A stretch of 20,207 nt of DNA, taken from Chloroflexota bacterium. GTDB lineage: Bacteria > Chloroflexota > Anaerolineae > Anaerolineales > Villigracilaceae. Each line of letters starts with the position of its first letter. The stretch's first letter is position 1. A program made the position numbers and the translations under genes. The notes under the pieces were generated by a model. The model made no database searches and was not told where the DNA came from. It worked only from the letters and a program-made list of their open reading frames with translations. Positions 6,747-14,294 of the stretch are shown one piece after another. The stretch lies in the NCBI GenBank assembly GCA_021796315.1, contig JAJYOH010000040.1, forward strand, positions 1-20,207, in the 5' to 3' direction.

Positions 6747-6871
6747 TAGGCCGATTTATCTGCCATTAATTTGTAACGTCTCTTTTGGATCCGAAAAAAT
6801 GTGATAGCCTTTGAGAGACTCCGAAAGTCAGGGTCTGCTATTCTGGGGAAAATTTGTTGAGGAGATGCATG

Positions 6872-8446
6872 ATGAAGAAAAATCCGAACTTGCTTTGGGT
6901 CGTCGCGATTGCTCTTGGCTGGCTGTTTGATTTTCTTTTTTGGAAAAAACCCGGCGGCATCAACTTTGCCATCTTCACCGTCTTGTGTCTTGCCGGTGGA
7001 TTCTTTCTTTTATGGCGGGATGAAAAAACCGCTTCGCGCGGAAGCCTGTGGCTGATTCCGCTCATCCTGTTTTTCGATGCTGTGACCTTTATCCGCGCCG
7101 AGCCGCTGACGGTTTTTCTGAGCGTCGTCTTTACACTTTTTCTGATGGCTGTTCTTGCCATGACCTACCTCGGCGGACGCTGGTTCAAGTACAGCGTCTC
7201 CGATTATGTCTCCGGGTTTCTCAAATTAATAGCCAGCATAATCGCCCGTCCACTGACTTTCAATGCCGAGGTCAAACGCGAACAAGCTGAGAGTGGAGCA
7301 ACTGCGCCGAAGCGAAATCTTTGGCCGGTGGTGCGCGGCATTGTCATTGCTTTGCCTGTGCTGGCTATCTTCGCCGCTCTGTTGGCTTCCGCCGACGCCA
7401 TCTTTAGCCAGCAACTCAATATATTTATCAAGCTTTTCAAGTTGGAAAATTTGCCCGAATACATTTTCCGCTTCATCTATATTCTGATTGGCGCGTATTT
7501 TCTGGCTGGGATTTTTCTGCACGCCGCCACACAAAGCAAGGATGAAAAATTGATCGGCGAAGACAAGCCGCTGATCAATCAACTGCTTGGCTTTACCGAG
7601 TCCGCGATTGTGCTCGGCAGCGTGACCGTGTTATTTGCAGTCTTTGTCTTTATCCAGTTCCGATATTTCTTTGGCGGACAATCCAACATTCACATCGACG
7701 GTTATACCTACTCTGAATACGCGCGGCGCGGATTCGGCGAGCTGGTGGCAGTAGCCGTTTTCAGCTTGTTGATGATCCTCGGGCTGGGAGCCGTTACCCG
7801 TCGGGAGAATGAAGCGCAGCGCCGTGTTTTTTCCGGGTTGAGTGTTGCCATCGTCGTACTGGTCATGGTCATGCTTGTGTCGGCCTATCAACGCCTGAAT
7901 CTTTATGAGGCCGCTTATGGCTTTTCCCGCCTGCGGACTTACACTCACGTCGCCCTGGTCTGGATCGGGCTTTTGCTTGGCGCGGTGGTTGTGTTGGAAA
8001 TCCTGCGGCGCGAGCGCGTCTTTGCTTTTGCAATGTTGATCGCATCTTTAGGTTTTGGGACAACGTTGAGTGTAATGAACGTGGATGGTTTCATAGTGAG
8101 ACAAAATGTGGCTCGCGCCACACAAGGCGACGGATTGGATGTGCCTTATTTGGTTTCGCTTTCAAGCGACACGGTCCCTGTTTTGGTCGGCGAGCTCAAA
8201 GATCAATCCCTGCCGGGTTTGACGCGCGATGCCGTTGGCGCAATTTTAGTCTGCCGCCTGCAAGCCCCCGATAGTGTTTCAGATAAAGATTGGCGTTCGT
8301 TCACGATCACTAAATGGATGGAAAAAAGTATGCTGAAAAATATTCAGGGTGATTTGAGTAATTATCAAGTTACCACGTCTGATGGACTCCCGCAAATAGT
8401 CACCCCGGGACATGTATTTTATAAATGTTATCAAAGCCAGTATTGA
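6872..8446 (+). CDS. DUF4173 domain polytopic membrane protein
   Basis: 524 residues with roughly ten or more transmembrane helices through residue ~420 and a soluble C-terminal region of about 110 residues (ending GHVFYKCYQSQY). The DUF4173 hallmark is the block FRYFFGGQSNI ... YTYSEYARRGFGELVAVAVFSLL in the middle of the protein, followed by QRLNLYEAAYGFSRLRTYTHV. Family function is unknown. Start choices are adjacent ATGs at 6869 and 6872; 6872 sits 7 nt from GAGGAG (6859-6864), the better spacing. A hairpin at 8520-8561 may terminate the gene. Confidence 0.88.
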   Translation: MKKNPNLLWVVAIALGWLFDFLFWKKPGGINFAIFTVLCLAGGFFLLWRDEKTASRGSLWLIPLILFFDAVTFIRAEPLTVFLSVVFTLFLMAVLAMTYLGGRWFKYSVSDYVSGFLKLIASIIARPLTFNAEVKREQAESGATAPKRNLWPVVRGIVIALPVLAIFAALLASADAIFSQQLNIFIKLFKLENLPEYIFRFIYILIGAYFLAGIFLHAATQSKDEKLIGEDKPLINQLLGFTESAIVLGSVTVLFAVFVFIQFRYFFGGQSNIHIDGYTYSEYARRGFGELVAVAVFSLLMILGLGAVTRRENEAQRRVFSGLSVAIVVLVMVMLVSAYQRLNLYEAAYGFSRLRTYTHVALVWIGLLLGAVVVLEILRRERVFAFAMLIASLGFGTTLSVMNVDGFIVRQNVARATQGDGLDVPYLVSLSSDTVPVLVGELKDQSLPGLTRDAVGAILVCRLQAPDSVSDKDWRSFTITKWMEKSMLKNIQGDLSNYQVTTSDGLPQIVTPGHVFYKCYQSQY

Positions 8447-8519
8447 TAACCAAAAGCGGAGAGTGTCTAAAATCGAAGTGACATTAAACGGAGCGGAAAA
8501 ATCTTTGCCACGAATTTTT

Positions 8520-8561
8520 AAAAGCTTCCGTGAAATCAGTGTAATTCACGGCTTGGCTTTT
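8520..8561 (+). terminator. Probable terminator after the DUF4173 gene
   Basis: Interrupted stem: AAAAGC (8520-8525) pairs with GCTTTT (8556-8561), and CCGTGAA (8528-8534) with TTCACGG (8545-8551), with a small interior loop. The short T run comes from the outer arm, so it is weaker than a textbook terminator. Confidence 0.5.
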
Positions 8562-8597
8562 CTCATCGGGTTTAGCCACTCCCATTGACTAAAAGCG

Positions 8598-8626
8598 TGC
8601 AGAGAGGCGCACTTCGCTTTTATAAT
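8598..8626 (+). promoter_or_regulatory. Possible promoter of the PPC/DUF296 gene
   Basis: A perfect TATAAT (8621-8626) lies 22 nt before ATG 8649; 17 nt upstream is only a weak -35 (TGCAGA, 8598-8603). The predicted leader would be short but still contain GAGGAGA (8637-8643). Confidence 0.4.
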
Positions 8627-8648
8627 TTCAGCTTGTGAGGAGACAAAT

Positions 8649-9044
8649 ATGCAGACTTACACTTTTCGCCTGAAACCCGGACAGGATTTATTTAATGAGA
8701 TCGAAAGTTTTGTCGCACAAAAAAAGATCGAGGCCGGTTGTATTCTTTCCTCCGTTGGAAGTTTGACATACGCCACGTTGCGCCTCGCCAACCGCGAATT
8801 TTATACGGAATATGAGGGCCACTTTGAGATCGTTTCATTAAATGGAACTGTCTCCACGAATGGTTCGCATTTGCATATTTCGATTTCGGATGGCGACGGA
8901 AAAACCATCGGCGGGCATCTTGTGCCGGGTTGCAGGATTTATACAACGGCGGAAATCGTCGTCGCGGAATTGGAGGATGTAATTTATAAGCGTGAGTTTG
9001 CAGAAGATTCGGGATACGAGGAATTGGTGGTTTATAAAAAATAA
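8649..9044 (+). CDS. PPC/DUF296 domain protein
   Basis: 131 residues, the usual length of a stand-alone bacterial PPC (plants and prokaryotes conserved) domain, which in known structures forms a trimer. Visible family features: YTFRLKPGQDL at the start, SSVGSL (about 34-39), the histidine-rich NGSHLHISISDGDGKTIGGHL (His74, His76, His90; likely metal site) and the TTAEIVV block. In plants the domain is fused to AT-hooks; bacterial single-domain members have no settled function. GAGGAGA precedes ATG 8649. The stop codon lies within a palindromic terminator. Confidence 0.9.
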   Translation: MQTYTFRLKPGQDLFNEIESFVAQKKIEAGCILSSVGSLTYATLRLANREFYTEYEGHFEIVSLNGTVSTNGSHLHISISDGDGKTIGGHLVPGCRIYTTAEIVVAELEDVIYKREFAEDSGYEELVVYKK

Positions 9045-9067
9045 TGGCGGATCATGATCCGCCATTA
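9042..9067. terminator. Perfect palindrome terminating convergent genes
   Basis: A 26-base perfect palindrome (TAATGGCGGATCA and its complement) between the PPC gene (+) and the last EcfA gene (-). The PPC stop codon TAA is its first three bases. Short T or A stretches flank both sides, so it can end transcription in both directions. Confidence 0.8.
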
Positions 9068-9073
9068 CAAAAT

Positions 9074-9871
9074 TTATTTTTTCAGCGCCGCTAAAAATTC
9101 TTCCTGGTTGCGCACCGTTTTCTTCAACTTCAATCGTTTGCCGAGTCGGGTGAGCTGCGGCGGGTCAACGTATGTTTGCGCCAGCACATCGGCTTGACCA
9201 AGAACTTCGTTGGCCGCGCCATCCAGCAGAACTTGTCCTTTCGAGAGTGCAATCACGCGTTCAAAATTCTCCGCACAAAAATCAATATCGTGAGTGATCG
9301 TAATGACCGTCTTGCCGCGCCTCTTTAACTCCGCGACGACGTGCGCAATGCGCGCTATGCTCAAGGCATCCTGACCAGTGGTTGGTTCATCGAAGATAAC
9401 GATGTCTGAGTCCATTGAAATAATGGAAGCCAGTGCAACCATTTTGCGCCAGGTGGGGGACAAGTCGTAAGGATTCGTGCTGGTCTTGTCGCTGAGCTCG
9501 GTCAGAGCCAGTGCATCTTTTACCAGCGCGTCTGTTTTTTCGGCAGAATAACCCAAATTGCGCGGACCGAATGCAACTTCGATGCCGACGTTGCTTGAGA
9601 ATAATTGCTCATCGGGATTCTGGAAGACGTAACCGACGCGCGCCGCGAGTTTTGCCACGGCGACTTTCCTGGTGTCCCAATCGCCGATCAACACCGACCC
9701 GGAAGTGGGCTGCAACAACCCGTTCAGATGCTTCACGAGAGTTGTTTTCCCGGAACCGTTCTGTCCGACCATGGCGACTTGCTCACCGGGATCGATGGTC
9801 AGCGAAATGCCGCGTAAAGCTTCCACTCCGCCGGGATAGGTGAAATGCAGATCCTTGATTTCGATTTTCAT
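9074..9871 (-). CDS. ecfA2: ECF transporter ATPase (second EcfA) with non-canonical signature
   Basis: 265 residues; one of two ATPases of the energy-coupling factor module, binding the coupling helices of EcfT. Walker A GQNGSGKT (36-43), Q84 in FQNPDEQLF (an ECF-type Q-loop), Walker B IVIFDEP (157-163) with catalytic Glu162, and the H-loop His194 are intact. The ABC signature, normally LSGGQ, reads LSPTWRK (137-143). A C-terminal region after about 215 includes PPQLTRLGKRL. The start at 9871 overlaps the upstream EcfA stop by 4 nt (ATGA); a longer start at 9937 would extend back into that gene. Naming as the second ATPase follows gene order only. Confidence 0.92.
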   Translation of the reverse strand: MKIEIKDLHFTYPGGVEALRGISLTIDPGEQVAMVGQNGSGKTTLVKHLNGLLQPTSGSVLIGDWDTRKVAVAKLAARVGYVFQNPDEQLFSSNVGIEVAFGPRNLGYSAEKTDALVKDALALTELSDKTSTNPYDLSPTWRKMVALASIISMDSDIVIFDEPTTGQDALSIARIAHVVAELKRRGKTVITITHDIDFCAENFERVIALSKGQVLLDGAANEVLGQADVLAQTYVDPPQLTRLGKRLKLKKTVRNQEEFLAALKK

Positions 9872-10716
9872 TTCCCGCTCCCGAATCCATCCACGGCTTC
9901 CTGCAATGTAACTGGCAGATGCAGATGTTTGGGCCACAGGTCATATTTCAAAGCTTCACGCGCGGTGGATGTGTAGCGCGAAATTCCAAAGCCGTTTTCT
10001 GAAAGCAGGCGGGACGTCAGCACATCGGAGGGAGCGCCCTGCAATAAAATCTTTCCATCTTTGAGCGCTACCACGCGGTCGGCGAATTCAGCGATCCATT
10101 CGATCTTGTGCTCAGCCATGACAACGGTCATGCCGCGTGCAGCCATCTGGCGGATCACGCCGAAGACTTCGCGCGTGCCGATCGGGTCCATTTGCGAGGT
10201 CGGTTCGTCGAGGACGAGCAGTTTCGGTTGCATGACCAGGATCGAGGTCAGGGCGACGCGTTGTTGTTGCCCGCCGGAAAGAGAATAAGGCGAGCGATCG
10301 GCCAAATCACGGATGCCGGTCATGGTCAGGGCTTCTTCGACGCGCCGATTCATTTCATCGCGCGGCACGCCCTGATTTTCCAATCCAAATGCAATCTCTT
10401 CGAAGACGGTATATTTTGCGCCGCTGATCTGGTTGAATGGGTTCTGGAAAGCCAGCCCAACATTTCTCACCCACTCACTGAGTGCGGATGTTTTTAAGTC
10501 CACGCCTGCGACTTCAACTTTGCCTTCCAGTTCACCCTTGAAAAAATGCGGAATAAACCCGGCCAGTGTATAACACAGCGTGGATTTTCCCGCACCGTTC
10601 GGGCCGATGAGCGCGACGAACTCGCCCTCCTTCACTTCCAGATTGATATTGGAAAGGACGGGTGCATCAGTGAGCGGATATTTATAAGTGACGTTCTGAA
10701 GGTTTACGATAGCCAT
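9868..10716 (-). CDS. ecfA1: ECF transporter ATPase (first EcfA)
   Basis: 282 residues. Walker A GPNGAGKS (38-45), Q-loop FQNPFNQI (90-97), canonical signature LSGGQQQR (146-153), Walker B LLVLDEP (166-172), and H-loop AEHKIEW with His203 are all present. It pairs with the downstream EcfA. Because that partner has a degenerate signature, this chain supplies the only normal LSGGQ of the heterodimer. The C-terminal tail (about 235-282) carries no known motif. Its start overlaps the EcfT stop by 13 nt and its stop overlaps the next ATPase by 4 nt, so translation is tightly coupled. Confidence 0.94.
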   Translation of the reverse strand: MAIVNLQNVTYKYPLTDAPVLSNINLEVKEGEFVALIGPNGAGKSTLCYTLAGFIPHFFKGELEGKVEVAGVDLKTSALSEWVRNVGLAFQNPFNQISGAKYTVFEEIAFGLENQGVPRDEMNRRVEEALTMTGIRDLADRSPYSLSGGQQQRVALTSILVMQPKLLVLDEPTSQMDPIGTREVFGVIRQMAARGMTVVMAEHKIEWIAEFADRVVALKDGKILLQGAPSDVLTSRLLSENGFGISRYTSTAREALKYDLWPKHLHLPVTLQEAVDGFGSGK

Positions 10717-11483
10717 ATGCGGGCCGCGATAACGGCGATGACGAGCAGGATAAAGAACCAGCGCAATATTTTATCGAAGCGGGCATCCGGGATTTCGCGC
10801 AGGGAAGTTTTGACCCGGGTGGATGTGAAGCCGCGCGCCTCGATGGCGATGGCGCGTTCTTCAACTTCGACCAGCGAGCCGAACACCAGCGGCCCAACCA
10901 GCGGCACAAGCGCTCCGATGCGTTTGAGATAACTGCCTTGTGTATCCAGCCCGCGCGAACGTTGTGCGGCGATGATGGTCTGTGCCTTGGCTTGCATCTG
11001 CGGGATGATCTGGATGGTTGAAATGATGACGTACGCAAATTGACTTGGCAGGCCGCGGCGGGTCAGGTCGCTCATCAGGTCGCTGGGATGAGTGGTCAGC
11101 AAAAGAATTGTAAATGAAGAGACCATCACGAAAATGCGTGAGGCATTGGCGAAGGCAAATGCCAGACTTTCAGGAGTAATGCTTAAAAACCAAAATTTGA
11201 AAATTGCTTTTGTGCCGATAGGTTGGAAGAAGGCCTGCATCAAAAAGAGAAAGCCTGCTGCGGGCAGGATAAGCCGGAATGCCGCGCCGAAATATTCGCG
11301 ATGAACTTTTCCAAGAATACTGAGGGGGATAATTGCGACTAAAAATAATATTTGAGGCGCCCAATACCAGGGACTGAAAAATGCAACAAAGATCAATCCG
11401 AAGGCCAGTGTCAGCTTGGTCAGCGGATTGAGACGATGGAGGAAGCTATCGCGTTTGACGTAAAAAGAAAGTCGTTCGTGCAT
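10704..11483 (-). CDS. ecfT: ECF transporter transmembrane subunit EcfT
   Basis: 259 residues, the scaffold that joins the substrate-binding S component to the ATPases. The CbiQ/EcfT features are present: N-terminal LHRLNPLTKL (about 15-24), several hydrophobic helices, and the two coupling-helix Arg motifs QRSRG (174-178) and EARGF (215-219) that dock into the EcfA grooves. The chain ends with a TM helix (FFILLVIAVIAARIW). ATG 11483 is preceded by GGGAGG at about 10 nt, but this ribosome site lies in the 3' arm of a 13-bp hairpin (11492-11521). Confidence 0.94.
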   Translation of the reverse strand: MHERLSFYVKRDSFLHRLNPLTKLTLAFGLIFVAFFSPWYWAPQILFLVAIIPLSILGKVHREYFGAAFRLILPAAGFLFLMQAFFQPIGTKAIFKFWFLSITPESLAFAFANASRIFVMVSSFTILLLTTHPSDLMSDLTRRGLPSQFAYVIISTIQIIPQMQAKAQTIIAAQRSRGLDTQGSYLKRIGALVPLVGPLVFGSLVEVEERAIAIEARGFTSTRVKTSLREIPDARFDKILRWFFILLVIAVIAARIWLS

Positions 11484-11491
11484 CTGTGGTT

Positions 11492-11521
11492 GGCCTCCCT
11501 TCCCGTTAGGGAAGGGAGGCC
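11492..11521 (-). promoter_or_regulatory. Hairpin covering the EcfT ribosome binding site
   Basis: Perfect 13-bp stem with a 4-nt loop between the S-component stop and EcfT. On the transcribed minus strand the 3' arm contains GGGAGG, the only Shine-Dalgarno for EcfT. No T-tract follows, so it is not a terminator. It may lower EcfT and EcfA synthesis relative to the S component, or act as an mRNA processing site. Confidence 0.6.
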
Positions 11522-11531
11522 TGGTTGATTA

Positions 11532-12227
11532 TTATTTGGTGAGGATATTTGTCAACACAAAGGCCGCGATCAGAACAAGCACGATCACGATGCCGATGGC
11601 GATAAGAACCTGTGTGCGGCCAGCGGTCTTGTCGACTTCAACATTCTCCGGGCGCGGGAAGCGCGCCAGGAAGCGGCCTGAAAGACCCTGGATGATCGCA
11701 AAGGCCAAAAGGGATGTTGAGATCTTGTCCACTGGCTCGACCAGGAAGTTGGTGCTGAACACAGCTTGCAGCACGCCCTGTCCGGTCTGGAGCAGATAAG
11801 CCGTGATGAAGGAAGAACCGCTGGCGGTGATGCCGCCATAAATGTAGACGGCAATCGGCGTCGAAACGGTAGCCGCAGTCAGGGCGATCAGGAAACCCGC
11901 GATGACAACCTTCCACCAGTTCTTGAACAAGCCGCCAATCGCGCACCATCCGGCAACGAAACCGATGAACAAAGCGACCGGCCACCAGGGCAGGGCGTTC
12001 GGATCGATCAAGAGTCCCCAGATGGTGTTCGAGAGGGCGCCGGTCAATGCGCCGGCCCATGGTCCGCAGGTAACTGCTACCAGCACGGTGCCAATCGAGT
12101 CCAAATAGATCGGCAGTTTGAGCAGGACAACAATCTCGCCCATGACCACGTTAATGGCGATGGCGACGACCATGAGAACCCACGTGATGGTACTAAAATC
12201 TTTCTTGATGCTATCGAATAACTTCAT
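11532..12227 (-). CDS. ECF transporter S component, predicted nucleoside-specific
   Basis: 231 residues, about six TM helices. The pattern LKLPIYLDSIGTVLVAVTCGPWAGALTGALSN (about 36-67) is typical of substrate-binding S components of the ECF-type riboflavin/HMP superfamily (PF07155-like). A charged linker near 197-207 and a last TM helix at about 207-228 make it longer than a usual S component of around 180-200. The substrate is inferred only from neighbours: nucleoside hydrolase and ribokinase upstream imply a ribonucleoside. ATG 12227 has AAAAGGAGAG at good spacing. No Trp-rich thiamine motif of ThiT is evident, but I cannot exclude a different ligand. Confidence 0.88.
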   Translation of the reverse strand: MKLFDSIKKDFSTITWVLMVVAIAINVVMGEIVVLLKLPIYLDSIGTVLVAVTCGPWAGALTGALSNTIWGLLIDPNALPWWPVALFIGFVAGWCAIGGLFKNWWKVVIAGFLIALTAATVSTPIAVYIYGGITASGSSFITAYLLQTGQGVLQAVFSTNFLVEPVDKISTSLLAFAIIQGLSGRFLARFPRPENVEVDKTAGRTQVLIAIGIVIVLVLIAAFVLTNILTK

Positions 12228-12266
12228 GTAACACTCTCCTTTTTATAAGTTGGACGAAAAAACGCA

Positions 12267-13262
12267 TCAAACGGAACGAAAGGCGGCTTTGTTTTTTGCG
12301 GGCACCTCCCGGGCTGAAATCGCCCTGCTTAATCTGCCAACACGTTCCATAAATAATTCGATAAAATCTCGCGCACGAACACCCAGCGCGACTTTCATGT
12401 TGGCGGGTCTCCTGGTCATTTTATAAAAATCGGCGAAGGTGTTGCCCATCGAAACTCCGCCGGAAATATCCACATCCACGAAATGTTCTTCATAATCGCA
12501 CAACTCAGGGGCAAATGTCAAGGCCAAAGCCAGCGGATCGTTGATGATGCAGCCGTCAATTTTTTGATACTCGTCGTGGAACTCCATGTAAAAACGAGTT
12601 GAATCGGCGATGAAGGTTGGAATGGGAGACTTGATCTTTTGCAGTTCGGCTACATCCTGTTTTGTCAATGCACATTGATAAGTCACGTCCAGCGGAACAA
12701 GCGTCATTGGCATTCCGCTGTGGAAGACAATGTGCGCGGCGTGCGGGTCAACGTAAACGTTGAACTCAGATTGCGGCGTGGTGTTGCCCTGATGACGGAT
12801 CGCGCCGCCCATGATGATCACATCTTTGACCGCTTGCACGATACGCGGCTCCTTGCGGATGGCAACCGCAACGTTTGTCAGCGGGCCGATGCAGACCAGC
12901 GTGATCTCGCCCGGCGCAGACATGATCTTCTCAATCAGAAATTCCACACTGTGTTGGGCAACCGGCTTGATCTTCGGCGCTGGGAGATTTGCATAACCCA
13001 ATCCGGTATTGCCGTGAGTCTCCGGCGCCAGCAGGGATGGTTGCACGAGCGGTAATTCAAAGCCGCGTGCAACGGGGATATCAGTAGCTTTGGCCAGCTC
13101 GAGCACCGAAAGAGCGTTAATGGTTGCCTGTTCGAGCGAACAATTTCCGTGTACCGCGCTGATGCCTTCTATCTTTAATTCAGGTGACGCTACTGCCAGC
13201 AGGATTGCCAGAGCGTCGTCGATGCCGGGGTCAGTGTCGAATAGAATGCGTTTTGGATTCAT
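12267..13262 (-). CDS. Nucleoside hydrolase (IunH/RihA family)
   Basis: 331 residues; cleaves the N-glycosidic bond of ribonucleosides to base and ribose. The Ca2+/ribose site is intact: DTDPGIDDA with Asp11, Asp15 and Asp16, Asn40 in VHGN, Thr129-Asn130 in IGPLTN, Glu166/Asn168 in EFNVY and Asp242 in NDPLA. The residue before that Asp, usually the general-acid His in inosine-uridine hydrolases (His241 in the Crithidia enzyme), is Asn241. I chose ATG 13262 as it begins at the conserved strand; a TTG at 13283 is possible, and neither has a clear ribosome site. It sits 41 nt after ribokinase and 39 nt before the S component. Confidence 0.93.
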   Translation of the reverse strand: MNPKRILFDTDPGIDDALAILLAVASPELKIEGISAVHGNCSLEQATINALSVLELAKATDIPVARGFELPLVQPSLLAPETHGNTGLGYANLPAPKIKPVAQHSVEFLIEKIMSAPGEITLVCIGPLTNVAVAIRKEPRIVQAVKDVIIMGGAIRHQGNTTPQSEFNVYVDPHAAHIVFHSGMPMTLVPLDVTYQCALTKQDVAELQKIKSPIPTFIADSTRFYMEFHDEYQKIDGCIINDPLALALTFAPELCDYEEHFVDVDISGGVSMGNTFADFYKMTRRPANMKVALGVRARDFIELFMERVGRLSRAISAREVPAKNKAAFRSV

Positions 13263-13303
13263 GAAATGTTTGGGGCATGGCAAGGCAGTTTTGATTTCGG
13301 CGG

Positions 13304-14248
13304 CTAGTCGTTCTGCTGTGCCCTTAAAAATTGTTTCACTTCACCTGCCGTTGGCAGCGATGGCTGTGCGCCAAATTGGGTCACGGCCAGTGCGCCGCAG
13401 GCAGACGCATATTGTACGGCATCTTCGAGTGATTGACCACCCAGCAATGCAACTGCAAACCCGCCGATAAAAGCATCGCCTGCCGCGGTGGTGTCAACTA
13501 CATTTACTTTGAAAGATGGGATGTGTTTTGCGCCACCTTTGTTGACGATCAACGCGCCGTTCGCACCGAGCGTGACGATGACCGTCTGCGCCTCACGCGT
13601 GACCAGTGAGCGGGCGGCCGCTTCGACAGATTTTATATCGCTGACGGTTTTTCCCGTCAGCAGACTCAATTCGGTTTCGTTGGGGATGATGAAATCTGCC
13701 AGCGCCAGCAATTCGTCGGGCAGTTCGCGCGCCGGTGCAGGATTCAGCAAAACGCGCAACCCGCTTTCTTTGGCGAGACGGGCGGCGTGTAAAACCGTCT
13801 CGGTTGGAATCTCCAATTGAAGCAGAAGCAATTTCGGGCGCCGCCCTGAGCCTGTCGAAGGGTCCAGAAAAGAAGCGGGCTCCACATCCGCAGGTTTGAC
13901 TTCCGCGTTTGCGCCCGGCGAAAGCACGATGCTGTTCTGCCCATGCGCGTCCACCACGATGACAGCCGTGCCGGTCGCGGTAGTTTCATCGCGCATCACG
14001 TGAGTGGTGTCCACAAGGTTTTGTTTTAGGTTTTCGATAAGACTGGCGCCGAAAGAGTCTGTGCCCACGCGGCCGATCATGGCTGCGTCCGCACCCAGGC
14101 GGGCCGCGGCCACAGCCTGGTTTGCGCCTTTGCCGCCGGGAATGGTGGCGAGGTCTTCGCCTTGAATGGTTTCGCCAGGCGCAGGAAAACGCGGAGCGCG
14201 CATGACAAGATCTGCGTTAATGCTTCCGATAACAATGATGTCAGCCAT
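13304..14248 (-). CDS. rbsK: Ribokinase with an in-frame repeat insertion
   Basis: 314 residues; ATP-dependent phosphorylation of ribose to ribose 5-phosphate in the cytoplasm. PfkB-family motifs: N-terminal GSINADLV, GGKGANQA (38-45), NPAPA (169-173), NETE (190-193), and the C-terminal anion hole DTTAAGDAF with catalytic Asp258. Residues about 129-138 (DPSTGSGRRP) are an insertion before the LLLLQLEIP strand, encoded by a dispersed palindromic repeat (13844-13862) that keeps the frame. ATG 14248 has only a distant AAGGG. It lies 46 nt after the lipoprotein stop. Together with the hydrolase it would channel nucleoside ribose into the pentose phosphate pathway. Confidence 0.94.
   Translation of the reverse strand: MADIIVIGSINADLVMRAPRFPAPGETIQGEDLATIPGGKGANQAVAAARLGADAAMIGRVGTDSFGASLIENLKQNLVDTTHVMRDETTATGTAVIVVDAHGQNSIVLSPGANAEVKPADVEPASFLDPSTGSGRRPKLLLLQLEIPTETVLHAARLAKESGLRVLLNPAPARELPDELLALADFIIPNETELSLLTGKTVSDIKSVEAAARSLVTREAQTVIVTLGANGALIVNKGGAKHIPSFKVNVVDTTAAGDAFIGGFAVALLGGQSLEDAVQYASACGALAVTQFGAQPSLPTAGEVKQFLRAQQND
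13844..13862. repeat. Dispersed CCTTCGACAGGCTCAGG-type repeat inside ribokinase
   Basis: 19 bases reading CCCTGAGCCTGTCGAAGGG on the plus strand, an imperfect palindrome. I recognise this as a motif found in many copies in various bacterial genomes, where translations such as PSTGSG or FDRLRA recur. Here it adds PSTGSG to ribokinase without breaking the frame. Confidence 0.75.
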
Positions 14249-14294
14249 GTCAGTGTTGATAACACCCTTTTTGCAAAGAAGAAACGAAATATGA

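Larger units (their letters stand above)
6516..6871. other. Long intergenic region with a minus-strand transcription unit
   Basis: 356 bases without a conventional gene. It holds two hairpins (6557-6582 and 6587-6628), a 15-codon minus-strand ORF (6603-6650) with an extended ribosome site, and a minus-strand promoter (6718-6746). The remainder (6747-6871) leads into the DUF4173 gene; apart from GAGGAG at 6859-6864 I see no convincing promoter there. Confidence 0.7.
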
